DNA of 64,000 bases from Rhizobium esperanzae (GCF_014197615.1 NZ_JACIFY010000002.1:363554-427553); one strand, 5' to 3'. Shown: positions 8,975-17,090, numbered from the stretch's first letter. Program-made: numbers and translations. The notes: generated by a model not told the origin, from the sequence alone.

Positions 8975-9874
8975 ATGGCCCTCGTTGCCACGCTTGTTGC
9001 CAATCCGTCAAATCCCGTGCTGACACCCAAGATCGCCGAACAGGCGGCCGAGGCGGTCAATGCTTCCGGCCTCTACTGGCTGGCCGACGGCATCGCCTGC
9101 GATATCGCCCTGCGTGACGGCACCGATGCGCAAGCGGCCGAAGCCAATATTCTTGCCGTCATAGCGAGCGTACCGATCGACCTCGTCATCCAGGAGCAGG
9201 AGACCCGTCGCAAGAAGCTGCTGATCGCCGACATGGATTCGACCATGATCGGCCAGGAATGCATCGACGAATTGGCCGCCGAAGTCGGCCTGAAGGAGAA
9301 GGTTGCGACCATTACGGCCCGCGCCATGAACGGCGAAATCGCCTTCGAACCTGCCTTGCGGGAGCGCGTCGCCCTGCTGAAGGGCCTGCCGATATCCGTC
9401 GTCGATGAGGTGATCGCCAAGCGCATCACGCTGACATCAGGCGGCCCGGAACTGATCGCCACCATGAAGTCGAAAGGTCACTACACCGCGCTGGTCTCCG
9501 GCGGCTTCACCGTCTTCACCAGCCGAATTGCCGCCACTCTCGGCTTTGACGAGAACCGCGCCAACACGCTGCTCGAAGACGGCGGCATCCTCTCCGGCTT
9601 CGTCGCCGAGCCGATCCTCGGGAAGCAGGCGAAGGTCGATGCGCTGAACGAAATTTCGGCGCGCCTCGGCATTTCGCCGAACGATGCGATCGCCGTCGGC
9701 GACGGCGCCAACGATCTCGGCATGCTGCACCTCGCTGGCTCAGGCGTCGCTCTCCACGCCAAGCCGGCAGTCGCTGCCGAAGCGCAGATGCGCATCAACC
9801 ACGGCGACCTGACCGCGCTGCTCTATATCCAGGGCTATCGGAAGACGGATTTTGTTTATCGACAAGCCACTTGA
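8975..9874 (+). CDS. serB: Phosphoserine phosphatase
   Basis: HAD-superfamily enzyme that makes L-serine from O-phosphoserine, the last step of the phosphorylated serine pathway. The nucleophile motif DMDST is at residues 86-90, followed by GQECIDELA. Later HAD motifs are LVSGGFTVF and the acidic loop GDGANDLGML. The N-terminal 75 residues form the small regulatory domain usual in proteobacterial SerB. AAGG lies 9 bases upstream of the ATG at 8975. An in-frame start at 8912 would run deep into miaA and is unlikely. The stop codon overlaps the -35 element of the following brnTA promoter. Confidence 0.96.
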   Translation: MALVATLVANPSNPVLTPKIAEQAAEAVNASGLYWLADGIACDIALRDGTDAQAAEANILAVIASVPIDLVIQEQETRRKKLLIADMDSTMIGQECIDELAAEVGLKEKVATITARAMNGEIAFEPALRERVALLKGLPISVVDEVIAKRITLTSGGPELIATMKSKGHYTALVSGGFTVFTSRIAATLGFDENRANTLLEDGGILSGFVAEPILGKQAKVDALNEISARLGISPNDAIAVGDGANDLGMLHLAGSGVALHAKPAVAAEAQMRINHGDLTALLYIQGYRKTDFVYRQAT

Positions 9875-9898
9875 AACTTACATATTTGTACGTACAAT
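9870..9898 (+). promoter_or_regulatory. brnTA promoter with overlapping palindromic operator
   Basis: TTGAAA (9871-9876) and TACAAT (9893-9898) are 16 bases apart. The perfect 12-base palindrome TTGTACGTACAA (9886-9897) covers the -10 element, as expected of an autorepressed toxin-antitoxin operon. The -35 element sits on the serB stop codon. Confidence 0.7.
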
Positions 9899-9913
9899 TT
9901 TGTAGGATATGGC

Positions 9914-10205
9914 GTGCCGCGCTTTGAATGGAACGACGAAAAGAACCGCGTCAACAAGGCCAAGCACGGTGTGTCCTTCGACAGCGTGTCTGATTTGAAA
10001 TGACCCCCAGTATCTCCTCATTCCGGACGCGGTTTATGATGGCGAACAAAGATGGATGGCGATCGGAGTCATAGGTTTAGTGACTGCACTGGTCGCCGTC
10101 CATGTCATCCATGATGCTGAGGATGAAGAGACGATGCGAGTGATCAGCGCTCGAAAGGCAACGCCGCATGAAAGAAAACGATATGAGCAAGCGACCGTTG
10201 ACTAA
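9914..10205 (+). pseudogene. brnT: BrnT-family toxin gene, frameshifted
   Basis: BrnT is a RelE-fold ribonuclease toxin neutralised by BrnA. Starting at GTG 9914 the reading frame gives PRFEWNDEKNRVNKAKHGVSF, the typical BrnT N-terminus, but meets TGA after about 30 codons. Moving to the next frame, the rest of the family follows: DPQYLLIPDAVYDGEQRWM and then the highly conserved RVISARKATPHERKRYE, ending at TAA 10205. The whole span is 292 bases, one more than a multiple of three. This fits a single inserted base near 9995-10005 in an otherwise family-length gene of about 96 codons. It overlaps brnA by about 38 bases, the normal arrangement. A sequencing error cannot be excluded from the sequence alone. 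Confidence 0.8.
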
Positions 10206-10470
10206 CGAGCAACTGGCCGAACTCCGGACACTGGAGAACCTTCGCGACGAGGATATCGACACCAGCGATATTCCTGAGATCCGCGACGAACAATGGCGCC
10301 TCGCTCGCAAGGGCAATTTGTACCGGCCGCTAAAACAATCAGTCACCATCCGCCTGGATGCTGATATTCTGGACTGGTTCAAGGACCATGCGGGCGGTCG
10401 CGGCTACCAGACGGATATCAATGCCGCTCTACGCACGCACGTCGCCAAGTATCAAAAAAGGAGCGGCTAA
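10168..10470 (+). CDS. brnA: BrnA-family antitoxin
   Basis: A 100-residue antitoxin that binds BrnT and represses its own operon. The C-terminal ribbon-helix-helix segment is clear: QSVTIRLDADILDWFK, then GRGYQTDINAALRTHV, matching the BrnA consensus. The N-terminal half is charged and probably wraps the toxin. ATG 10168 lies inside the brnT 3' end; ATG 10183 (MSKRPLTNEQ) is an alternative start. The frame is intact although the toxin partner is broken, so it could act only as a repressor of its own promoter or neutralise a related toxin elsewhere. Its stop codon is in the loop of the terminator shared with the convergent protease gene. Confidence 0.85.
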   Translation: MKENDMSKRPLTNEQLAELRTLENLRDEDIDTSDIPEIRDEQWRLARKGNLYRPLKQSVTIRLDADILDWFKDHAGGRGYQTDINAALRTHVAKYQKRSG

Positions 10471-10482
10471 CCGCTCCTTTTG
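10455..10482. terminator. Bidirectional terminator between brnA and the DegP-like gene
   Basis: AAAGGAGCGG and CCGCTCCTTT (10457-10466 and 10471-10480) form a perfect 10-bp stem with a CTAA loop that contains the brnA stop. T-runs follow on both strands, so it can end both convergent genes. Confidence 0.88.
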
Positions 10483-10483
10483 C

Positions 10484-12193
10484 TTACTCCATCGGCACAG
10501 CCACGAACCGTAGGTCGCCATTCGCCGATGCGATCATCAGTTGGGCGTTGCGGCGGCCCTCCTGCTTCAGCGCCTGCACCTTGGCGGCGACCGCATCCGG
10601 TGACTTCATGAACTCCTGCGCCACCTCGACGATCACGTCGCCGGGCTTCAGCCCTTTTTCGGCCGAGGCGGAGCCCGGCGTCACTTCGGTGACGACGACG
10701 CCGTCGACGCTCTCGGCAATTCCGAAAGCCTTGCGCGTCTCGGCACTTAGAAGCGAGAGCGACAGCCCGAGCACGTTCCTCGGCGTGGCCGCATCCGGCG
10801 CCACCTGGCCCTTGTGCTGGTCGGGTGTATCAGGCGCCGGCTGCGCCTGGTCGCCGCCGTCGGGCTGGTCCATATCGTTGTTCTCGCCGGGATCCGGCGT
10901 AATCACGCCATCGTCCTGCGAACCATCACCATCGCCGGGTGCCGCCGCCTGATCGCTGTCTTCCAGCCGGCCAAGCTTCACCTTGACGGTCTGTTCCTTG
11001 CCGTCGCGCAGCACCACCACGTCGACTTCCTTGCCGACCGTGCTTTCCGCCACGACGCGCGGCAGGTCGCGCATTTCGCTGACGGTCTTGCCGTCGAATT
11101 TGAGGATGACGTCGCCCGCCTTGATCGAGCCGTCGTCGACCGGTCCGCCCTTGATGACGCCGGCGACCAGCGCGCCCTTGGCGCTGTCGAGCCCGAGGCT
11201 GTCGGCGATATCGTCGGTCACCGGCTGGATGCGCACACCGAGCCAGCCGCGCCGCGTCTCGCCATATTCGCGCAATTGCTCAACGACGCCGGAGGCAAGT
11301 TCCGAAGGCACCGAGAAGCCGATGCCGATCGAGCCGCCGCTCGGCGAAATGATCGCCGTGTTGATGCCGATCACCTCACCCTTCATGTTGAAAAGCGGAC
11401 CACCGGAATTGCCCTTGTTGATCGCCGCATCCGTCTGAATGAAGTTGTCGTAGGGGCCGGCATTGATGTTGCGGCCGCGCCCGGAGATGATACCCACCGT
11501 CACCGAACCGCCGAAGCCGAACGGGTTGCCGATCGCCATCACCCAGTCGCCGATGCGCATCGTGCTGGAATCGCCGAATTTGACCGATTTCAGCGGCGCC
11601 TTCGGCTCGACCTTCAGCACCGAAAGATCCGTTTTCGTATCCGTGCCGATCAGCTTGGCCTTGAGTTTCGAACCATTGGCGAAATTAATCTCGATGTCGT
11701 CGGCGCCTTCGATCACATGGTTGTTGGTGACGATATAGCCTGTCGGATCAATGACGAAACCGGAGCCGAGCGAGCTGACATTGTGGTTGCCGCCCTTGTT
11801 GCCCTGCTGTTTGTTGAAGAAATCGTTGAAGAATTCCTGGAACGGCGAGCCGTCGGGCGCACGCGGCGCCGGGCCGGCGCCCTCGTCGTCCTTCACATTC
11901 TGCGAGGTCGAGATGTTGACCACGGCATCGAGCAGCCCCTCGGCAAGATCGGCAACCGAAGCCGGACCGTTGCCGGGCACTCCGGCTTGCATCGGCGCGG
12001 TCTGCTGCGGTGCGGCGGGTGCAGGCGGCGCCAGCACGGGAGCAGCCGGAGCCGGTGCAGCAACCCCGGGCACCGTCGTCTCAGGCGCGGCCTGCGCATA
12101 GGCGACCCCATTCATGCCGGCATGCGCAAGAATTGCAGCGCTGGCCATAAGCGCGAGCGTTCGTCTGAAGGGCGAGCGATTCGTGGGGGCCAT
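10484..12193 (-). CDS. DegP/DegQ-like periplasmic serine protease with two PDZ domains
   Basis: A 569-residue Do-type protease that degrades or chaperones misfolded envelope proteins. A signal peptide (residues 1-35, ending AYAQA) is followed by a Pro/Ala-rich linker. The trypsin-like domain carries the triad H159 (TNNHVIEG), D189 (TKTDLSVLK) and S263 (GNSGGPLF). PDZ1 follows at about residues 290-390. An acidic Asp/Gly/Pro linker of about 70 residues precedes PDZ2 at the C-terminus. The ATG at 12193 has GAGG 7 bases upstream; the TTG directly before it is not needed. It follows hflKC on the same strand, but a terminator lies between them. Residue numbers are counted by hand. Confidence 0.94.
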   Translation of the reverse strand: MAPTNRSPFRRTLALMASAAILAHAGMNGVAYAQAAPETTVPGVAAPAPAAPVLAPPAPAAPQQTAPMQAGVPGNGPASVADLAEGLLDAVVNISTSQNVKDDEGAGPAPRAPDGSPFQEFFNDFFNKQQGNKGGNHNVSSLGSGFVIDPTGYIVTNNHVIEGADDIEINFANGSKLKAKLIGTDTKTDLSVLKVEPKAPLKSVKFGDSSTMRIGDWVMAIGNPFGFGGSVTVGIISGRGRNINAGPYDNFIQTDAAINKGNSGGPLFNMKGEVIGINTAIISPSGGSIGIGFSVPSELASGVVEQLREYGETRRGWLGVRIQPVTDDIADSLGLDSAKGALVAGVIKGGPVDDGSIKAGDVILKFDGKTVSEMRDLPRVVAESTVGKEVDVVVLRDGKEQTVKVKLGRLEDSDQAAAPGDGDGSQDDGVITPDPGENNDMDQPDGGDQAQPAPDTPDQHKGQVAPDAATPRNVLGLSLSLLSAETRKAFGIAESVDGVVVTEVTPGSASAEKGLKPGDVIVEVAQEFMKSPDAVAAKVQALKQEGRRNAQLMIASANGDLRFVAVPME

Positions 12194-12334
12194 CAAGCTT
12201 CCTCATAGGGGGTAAATGCGCACATTGAGCACCAGCATAAGGCGGAATGATGGAGGGTGAAATCACCTTTTCGCGAAATCCCCGTGCAATGTGATGTGGC
12301 CTCGCAAATGCCGGATCATCTCAATCATCCCACG

Positions 12335-12362
12335 AAAAAAGGGCCGGCACGCGGGCCGGCCC
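12335..12362 (-). terminator. Terminator of the hflKC operon
   Basis: On the minus strand GGGCCGGC and GCCGGCCC form an 8-bp stem followed by six T residues, 38 bases after the hflC stop codon and before the protease gene. Confidence 0.88.
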
Positions 12363-12399
12363 TTTCAGGATTGTCAGGATGCGCATGGCATCCTTGGCG

Positions 12400-13359
12400 T
12401 CAGTTCGCCGGCTGAGCGGGTGCTGCCGGAGCAGCCGCGCCAGGAACTGCCGACGCCGGATTTGCCGGCGCCCGAAGGGCCCCCGCGGCATTGTCGAAAT
12501 AGCGGAAGAATTCCGTATTCGGCGACAATACCAGCGTCGTGTCCTGCGATGAAAGCGCCGAGGAGTAGGCGGCCATCGAGCGATAGAACTCGAAGAAAGC
12601 CGGATCCTTGTTAAAGGCGTCGGCGAAGACGCGGTTGCGTTCCGCATCGCCCTGACCGCGCAGGATTTCCGCGTCGCGCTGGGCGCCCGCGGTCAGTTCC
12701 ACGACCTGGCGGTCGGCGACGGCCCGGCGCCGCTGACCTTCTTCATTGCCCTCTGCGCGGATGCGCTCGGCTTCGGCCAGGCGTTCAGAGCGCATGGCGT
12801 TGTAGGTGTTGGGCGCAACCTCGGGAGAAAGGTCGGTGCGGCGGATACGAACGTCATCGATATGCAGGCCGAGATTTTCGGCATCCGTGCGCAGGTCGTC
12901 GCGAATCTCCAGCATCATCGCGACACGCTCTTCCGAAAGCGCGGCATTGTAGTCACGCAGACCGTAGACGCGGCGAAGCGATGAATCGAGCTGCGCCCTC
13001 AGCCGCGCTTCGGCGGCCTCGCGGTCACCCGAGACCGTTTCGCGGAAGCGGCGAACATCCGAGATATTGTAGATCACGAAGGCATCGACGTCGAAGGTCT
13101 GGCCGTCCTGAACCTGAACGCGGATATTGTCGAGATCGAGCCTCAGCGCCTGCTTTTCGACCAGTTGGACGCGATCGGCATCCATGAAGCCGAAGGGCAG
13201 CTTGAAATAGATGCCGGGTTCGGTCTTGACCGATTGAATCTGGCCGAAACGGACGACGATCGCCTGCTCGCGTGCATTCACCACGAAGATCGACGAATAG
13301 AGCCCGATCAGCACGATGGCGAGGATGAGGAGAATGATGGGAAGTCTGTTCGATGTCAT
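12400..13359 (-). CDS. hflC: HflC, SPFH-domain regulator of FtsH protease
   Basis: A 319-residue inner-membrane protein. It forms the HflKC complex around FtsH and modulates degradation of membrane proteins. One N-terminal transmembrane helix (residues 7-26) leads into the SPFH/band 7 domain with NAREQAIVVRFGQI and PGIYFKLPF. A long Arg/Glu/Ala-rich helix follows (about 170-240) with ERIRAEGNEEGQRRRAVADRQ. The Ala/Pro-rich tail is longer than in enterobacteria. It starts 3 bases after hflK ends, so the two are one operon and probably translationally coupled. Confidence 0.95.
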   Translation of the reverse strand: MTSNRLPIILLILAIVLIGLYSSIFVVNAREQAIVVRFGQIQSVKTEPGIYFKLPFGFMDADRVQLVEKQALRLDLDNIRVQVQDGQTFDVDAFVIYNISDVRRFRETVSGDREAAEARLRAQLDSSLRRVYGLRDYNAALSEERVAMMLEIRDDLRTDAENLGLHIDDVRIRRTDLSPEVAPNTYNAMRSERLAEAERIRAEGNEEGQRRRAVADRQVVELTAGAQRDAEILRGQGDAERNRVFADAFNKDPAFFEFYRSMAAYSSALSSQDTTLVLSPNTEFFRYFDNAAGALRAPANPASAVPGAAAPAAPAQPAN

Positions 13360-13362
13360 GGT

Positions 13363-14445
13363 TCAACCTCCCTGCTGCGCCGGCTTGCCAAGCTCATTGA
13401 GCGGCAGATAGGGCAACACGCCCTGCTTCTCATCGATGATGACCTTCTTCGAGCTCTTCAGCACCTGCTCCATCGTTTCGATGAACAGCCGCTTGCGGGT
13501 CACTTCGGGAGCCTTCGAATATTCGTCGTTGATCGCGGTAAAGCGCTGGGCTTCACCTTCCGCCTCCTTCACGACACGGTCCTTGTAGGCGGCGGCATCT
13601 TCACGGATTCGCGCCGCATCGCCTCGCGCCTGGCCGAGCTTCTGGTTCGTGTAGCGGTTGGCGTCTTCGATCGTGCTGTCACGGTCCCGGCCGGCACGCT
13701 GCACTTCTTCGAAGGCATCGGCGACTTCGCGCGGCGGCGCCACGTTCTGGATCGTCACGCCGGTCACGGTCACGCCCGCGCCATAGCGATTCATCGTATC
13801 CTGCACGATATTGAGCACATCCACTTCGATCGGCTGGCGATTGCTGCGGAAGGCATCCTGCGCCGGACGGCGGCCGACGATTTCGCGCATCGCGCTGTCG
13901 GAAACCTGCTGCAGGGTCTCGGCCGGATTTTCGACGTTGAAGAGATAGGCCTTCGGATCGCTGACCGTATAGAACACGGCGAACTGCACGTTGATGACGC
14001 TCTTGTCGCTGGACAGCATCAGGCCGTTCGAAGACGACGCCGAGGTCGCCCCGATATTCAGCTGTTGCACGGTCACCTTGACCGTCTCGACGCTTTCCAT
14101 CGGCCAGAAATGGAAATGCAGGCCGGGCATCGAGATCTCTTCCTTCGGCTTACCGAACCGCAGTTCGACGCCCCGCTCGTCCGGCTGCACCACGTAGACG
14201 CACTGGATCAGCCAGAAGATGGCGACGATCGCCACGACAATCACCGCCACGCCGCCGTTGAAACCGCCGGGCACGATGTTGCGCAGCTGGTCCTGTCCAC
14301 GCCGGATAATGTCTTCCAGGTCGGGCGGTCCGCCCTTGCCGCCGCCGCGCGGGCGGTTCGGCCCCTGGCCCCATGGTCCCTGATTATTATTACCGCCGCC
14401 GCCGCCCCAAGGGCCGCCGCCGCCATTCTGATTGCTCCAGGGCAT
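13363..14445 (-). CDS. hflK: HflK, SPFH-domain regulator of FtsH protease
   Basis: A 360-residue partner of HflC. The cytoplasmic N-terminus is Gly/Asn/Pro-rich (residues 1-50), typical for HflK. A single transmembrane helix (about 75-95) precedes the band 7 domain with VVQPDERGVELRFGK and PGLHFHFWP. A coiled-coil region follows, containing NRYTNQKLGQARGDAARIRED. The ATG at 14445 (MPWSNQNGG) has GAGG 5 bases upstream and matches the family start. The in-frame start at 14475 would add ten atypical residues. It has its own promoter and a long 5' untranslated region containing an inverted repeat (14474-14511). Confidence 0.95.
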   Translation of the reverse strand: MPWSNQNGGGGPWGGGGGNNNQGPWGQGPNRPRGGGKGGPPDLEDIIRRGQDQLRNIVPGGFNGGVAVIVVAIVAIFWLIQCVYVVQPDERGVELRFGKPKEEISMPGLHFHFWPMESVETVKVTVQQLNIGATSASSSNGLMLSSDKSVINVQFAVFYTVSDPKAYLFNVENPAETLQQVSDSAMREIVGRRPAQDAFRSNRQPIEVDVLNIVQDTMNRYGAGVTVTGVTIQNVAPPREVADAFEEVQRAGRDRDSTIEDANRYTNQKLGQARGDAARIREDAAAYKDRVVKEAEGEAQRFTAINDEYSKAPEVTRKRLFIETMEQVLKSSKKVIIDEKQGVLPYLPLNELGKPAQQGG

Positions 14446-14473
14446 CAAAACCTCGTTGTTCGTTAAGTCTTCC

Positions 14474-14548
14474 ACGCATCCGGAACCGTGGGGGCTGAGC
14501 GGTGGATGCGTTGGTGACCGTTATAGGTATCGCCGCATCGGCTTTCAA
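14474..14548 (-). promoter_or_regulatory. hflK promoter and 5'-UTR inverted repeat
   Basis: TTGAAA (14543-14548) and CTATAA (14521-14526) are 16 bases apart on the minus strand; the wider context GTTGAA...CCTATAA also resembles an alphaproteobacterial RpoH promoter. ACGCATCC and GGATGCGT (14504-14511 and 14474-14481) then form an 8-bp stem with a 22-base loop in the leader or as a folA terminator without a T-run. Confidence 0.55.
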
Positions 14549-14594
14549 CGCAACGTGAGAAACTTGGTCAATTTAATTGGAAAATAGTTCATTT

Positions 14595-15113
14595 TCAGGC
14601 GTGTCGACGGTCATAGACGACGAAGCGCGTGGGATAGGTATCCTTCTCGCCGGCCGGGACCGCGATGGTCTCCCCTGCCCGCCAGAAATCGGGATCGATC
14701 GCCGGGAACGAAGCATCCCCATCGAGATCGGCCTCGACATGCGTGATGTACATCCGGTCAGCAAGGCCGATCGCCTGCGTATAGACCTGCCCGCCGCCGA
14801 TAATGCAGATCTCGTCGACGCCGGTTTCCCGCGCCAGCCTTTCAGCCGCCGTCATCGCCTCGGGCAGCGAATGGGCCATCTGCACAGCCGGGTGGTCTAT
14901 CGTCGCCTGTCTTGATATAACGACATTCGGCCGCCCCGGCAGCGGCTTGCCGATCGAATCGTAGGTCTTGCGGCCCATCACGACGGGCTTGCCCAATGTC
15001 AGCGCCTTGAAGCGCTTGAGGTCGCTCGAAAGCCGCCAAGGCATGTCGCCGTCGCGGCCGATGATGCCGTTGCGGGCAACGGCGGCGATGATAGTCCTGC
15101 GGATGTCGGACAT
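14595..15113 (-). CDS. folA: Dihydrofolate reductase
   Basis: Reduces dihydrofolate to tetrahydrofolate with NADPH, replenishing the cofactor consumed by thymidylate synthase. The 172-residue protein shows IIAAVARNGIIGRDGDMPWRL at the N-terminus, with the catalytic aspartate of the family in DLKRFKALTLGKPVVMGRKT. The NADPH-binding GRPNVVISRQ and the IIGGGQVYTQAI loop are also present. The gene begins 12 bases after thyA ends on the same strand, forming the usual thyA-folA operon. Confidence 0.96.
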   Translation of the reverse strand: MSDIRRTIIAAVARNGIIGRDGDMPWRLSSDLKRFKALTLGKPVVMGRKTYDSIGKPLPGRPNVVISRQATIDHPAVQMAHSLPEAMTAAERLARETGVDEICIIGGGQVYTQAIGLADRMYITHVEADLDGDASFPAIDPDFWRAGETIAVPAGEKDTYPTRFVVYDRRHA

Positions 15114-15125
15114 GAAATATCCCGG

Positions 15126-15920
15126 TCAGACGGCGATCGGCGCCTTGATGCTGGCATCGGCCTCGTAACCGATCAGCTCGAAATCGTCGAAGGTGAAGCC
15201 GAAAATGTCCTTCACATCGGGGTTGATGCGCATGAATGGCAGCGGCTTCGGCCGGCGCTCCAGTTGCAGCTTCGCCTGGTCGAAATGGTTGTGGTAGAGG
15301 TGGGCGTCGCCCAGCGTGTGGACGAAATCGCCAGGCTTCAGCCCGGTGACTTCAGCCACCATCATCGTCAAAAGCGCATAGGAGGCGATGTTGAACGGCA
15401 CGCCGAGGAAGATGTCGGCCGAGCGCTGATAGAGCTGGCAGGAGAGCTTGCCGTCGGCAACATAGAACTGGAACAGGCAATGGCAGGGCGGCAGCGCCAT
15501 CTCGTCCACCTCGGCCGGGTTCCAGGCCGAGACGATGTGGCGGCGCGAATTCGGGTTGTTGACGATACCTTTGACGAGATTGGCGATCTGGTCGATATGG
15601 CCGCCGCCCGGCGCCGGCCAGGAGCGCCACTGGGCGCCGTAGACCGGCCCGAGATCACCGTTTTCATCGGCCCATTCATCCCAGATCGAAACGCCGTTTT
15701 CCTTGAGATAGCGGATATTCGTCTCACCCTCGAGGAACCATAAAAGCTCGTGAATGATCGACCGCAGATGCAGCTTCTTCGTGGTCAGCACGGGGAAGCC
15801 TTCCTGGAGGTCGAAGCGCATCTGGTAGCCGAAGACCGAGCGCGTGCCAGTGCCGGTGCGGTCGCCCCGGTCGGAGCCCTTTTCCATCACATGGGCGAGG
15901 AGATCGAGATATTGCTTCAT
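15126..15920 (-). CDS. thyA: Thymidylate synthase
   Basis: Methylates dUMP to dTMP using methylenetetrahydrofolate. The 264-residue length is exactly that of bacterial ThyA. Recognisable parts are [17 protein letters not shown] near the N-terminus, the catalytic cysteine in [12 protein letters not shown], and the C-terminal substrate-binding segments [20 protein letters not shown] and LYHNHFDQ. The C-terminal IKAPIAV closes over the active site. It is the first gene of the thyA-folA unit and is divergent from the tmRNA gene. Confidence 0.98.
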   Translation of the reverse strand: MKQYLDLLAHVMEKGSDRGDRTGTGTRSVFGYQMRFDLQEGFPVLTTKKLHLRSIIHELLWFLEGETNIRYLKENGVSIWDEWADENGDLGPVYGAQWRSWPAPGGGHIDQIANLVKGIVNNPNSRRHIVSAWNPAEVDEMALPPCHCLFQFYVADGKLSCQLYQRSADIFLGVPFNIASYALLTMMVAEVTGLKPGDFVHTLGDAHLYHNHFDQAKLQLERRPKPLPFMRINPDVKDIFGFTFDDFELIGYEADASIKAPIAV

Positions 15921-16034
15921 GTCGCGCTGATTCCGTTTCGGTTAATTTAAGCCTCCCTCGGCAGGAAACCAATCACCGGCCGGCATTTTCCCAATGTTTC
16001 TGATGGAGAGCATAACGCTTTTATGACGTTTGCC

Positions 16035-16063
16035 CTTTCCTTGGGCGGAGGAAACCACTATAT
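16035..16063 (+). promoter_or_regulatory. Putative ssrA promoter
   Basis: CTTTCC (16035-16040) and CTATAT (16058-16063) are 17 bases apart, a fair match to the rhizobial CTTGAC-N17-CTATAT pattern. The predicted start, near 16070, falls exactly at the first hairpin of the tmRNA acceptor piece. Confidence 0.5.
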
Positions 16064-16069
16064 CAGCCT

Positions 16070-16391
16070 TGCCGGCTTTCGGGCCGGCTATGGCGATAAA
16101 TGAGCGGTGTAATAAGCCTATTGGACCCGGGGGCGGTACCCGGCGCCTCCACCAAAAACCGGCGGCCTTGAAGGCCGGCTTTTGATGGGGGCGAAACAGG
16201 ATCGACAAGGGTGTAAAGATCGTCTTTTTGCTCGGCATTGTACCGCCGTTATCGGGCTAAAATTGTAGTTGCAAACGACAACTATGCGGAAGCTCGTCTC
16301 GCTGCTTAATCGCAGTGTGACACTTCAAATCAAGCCCTAGTGGTTCGCACCTCTAGGCGGGGTCCGAAGGCACCTGGCAACAGAAGCCTTC
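16070..16391 (+). ncRNA. ssrA: Circularly permuted two-piece tmRNA
   Basis: tmRNA rescues ribosomes stalled on mRNAs without stop codons and tags the protein for degradation. The 3' acceptor piece is encoded first: a GCCGGC hairpin, then CCGGG...CCCGG as the T-arm and CGCCTCC-A-CCA ending at 16154. The coding piece starts with GGGGGCG (16187-16193), which pairs with CGCCTCC (16144-16150) to rebuild a 7-bp acceptor stem with one G-U. The resume codon is GCA 16271. The tag frame 16271-16309 reads ANDNYAEARLAA followed by TAA, a typical alphaproteobacterial tag. Downstream hairpins include CCTAG...CTAGG and GAAGGC...GCCTTC. The segment 16155-16186 is presumably excised. The outer ends are estimated. 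Confidence 0.93.
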
Positions 16392-16522
16392 ACCTTCTCC
16401 CTGCCGCCGAAATCATGTATGCTGCTGAAAAACGTGACTCGGCTCCGGTCTTTCCCAAGGCGCCCGGACGTGGCATATAACCGTGTGAAAAGACTTCCGA
16501 ACCGACGAAAGACAGGAAAAGC

Positions 16523-17038
16523 ATGGGGCAGGATCATATCCGCTACGACATTCTGGCACAGGATGCACTTCGCGGCGTCATCCGCAAGGTTTTGGCGGAA
16601 GTCGGAGCAACGGGCCGTTTGCCCGGCGACCATCACTTCTTCATCACCTTCCTCACAGGTGCTGCCGGCGTTCGCATCTCCCAGCACCTGAAGTCGAAAT
16701 ATCCCGAGCAGATGACCATCGTCATCCAGCATCAGTTCTGGGATCTAAAAATCACCGAGACGCATTTCGAGATCGGCCTTTCCTTCTCCGACGTTCCGGA
16801 AAAGCTGGTCATCCCGTTCAATGCGATCCGCGGTTTCTACGATCCCTCCGTCAATTTCGAACTCGAATTCGACGTGCCGCTTGCCGATGGCGAGGAGCTG
16901 CCGTCAGGCGAGATCACCGCCTATCCTGTCGACGCGGCAGGAAAGCCCGATGAGGCCGCGGCCGCAAAACCCGCCGACGGCGAGGAAAAGAAGCCAGGCT
17001 CCGTCGTCTCGCTCGACTCTTTCCGCAAAAAGCAGTGA
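16523..17038 (+). CDS. sspB: SspB-like adaptor for ssrA-tagged proteins (alphaproteobacterial type)
   Basis: A 171-residue adaptor that in Caulobacter delivers ssrA-tagged substrates to ClpXP. The globular domain (about residues 1-115) contains HHFFITFLTGAAGVRIS, MTIVIQHQFWDL and the VPEKLVIPFNAIRGFYDPSV segment conserved in the family. An acidic linker follows, and the C-terminus SVVSLDSFRKKQ matches the short XB-like motif that docks on ClpX. The gene lies about 130 bases downstream of the tmRNA gene on the same strand, so the tag maker and tag reader are encoded together. A terminator follows directly. Confidence 0.93.
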   Translation: MGQDHIRYDILAQDALRGVIRKVLAEVGATGRLPGDHHFFITFLTGAAGVRISQHLKSKYPEQMTIVIQHQFWDLKITETHFEIGLSFSDVPEKLVIPFNAIRGFYDPSVNFELEFDVPLADGEELPSGEITAYPVDAAGKPDEAAAAKPADGEEKKPGSVVSLDSFRKKQ

Positions 17039-17043
17039 TCTCA

Positions 17044-17068
17044 GGGAGGCAGCCAAGCCTCCCTTTTT
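17044..17068 (+). terminator. Terminator of sspB
   Basis: GGGAGGC and GCCTCCC form a 7-bp stem with a 6-base loop, followed by five T residues, starting 6 bases after the sspB stop codon. Confidence 0.88.
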
Positions 17069-17090
17069 CATCAGGAATTCAGGCAACCGC

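Noticed and set aside
10814-12208. Plus-strand frame of 464 codons opposite the DegP-like gene
   Set aside because: Antisense of a gene with catalytic triad and PDZ domains; composition is typical of GC-rich shadow frames.
13165-14466. Plus-strand frame of 433 codons opposite hflK/hflC
   Set aside because: It covers two genes on the other strand and shows no recognisable domain.
16419-16691. Plus-strand frame of 90 codons overlapping the sspB start
   Set aside because: Out of frame with sspB, Arg/Ser-rich and begins in the tmRNA-sspB spacer; a shadow frame.
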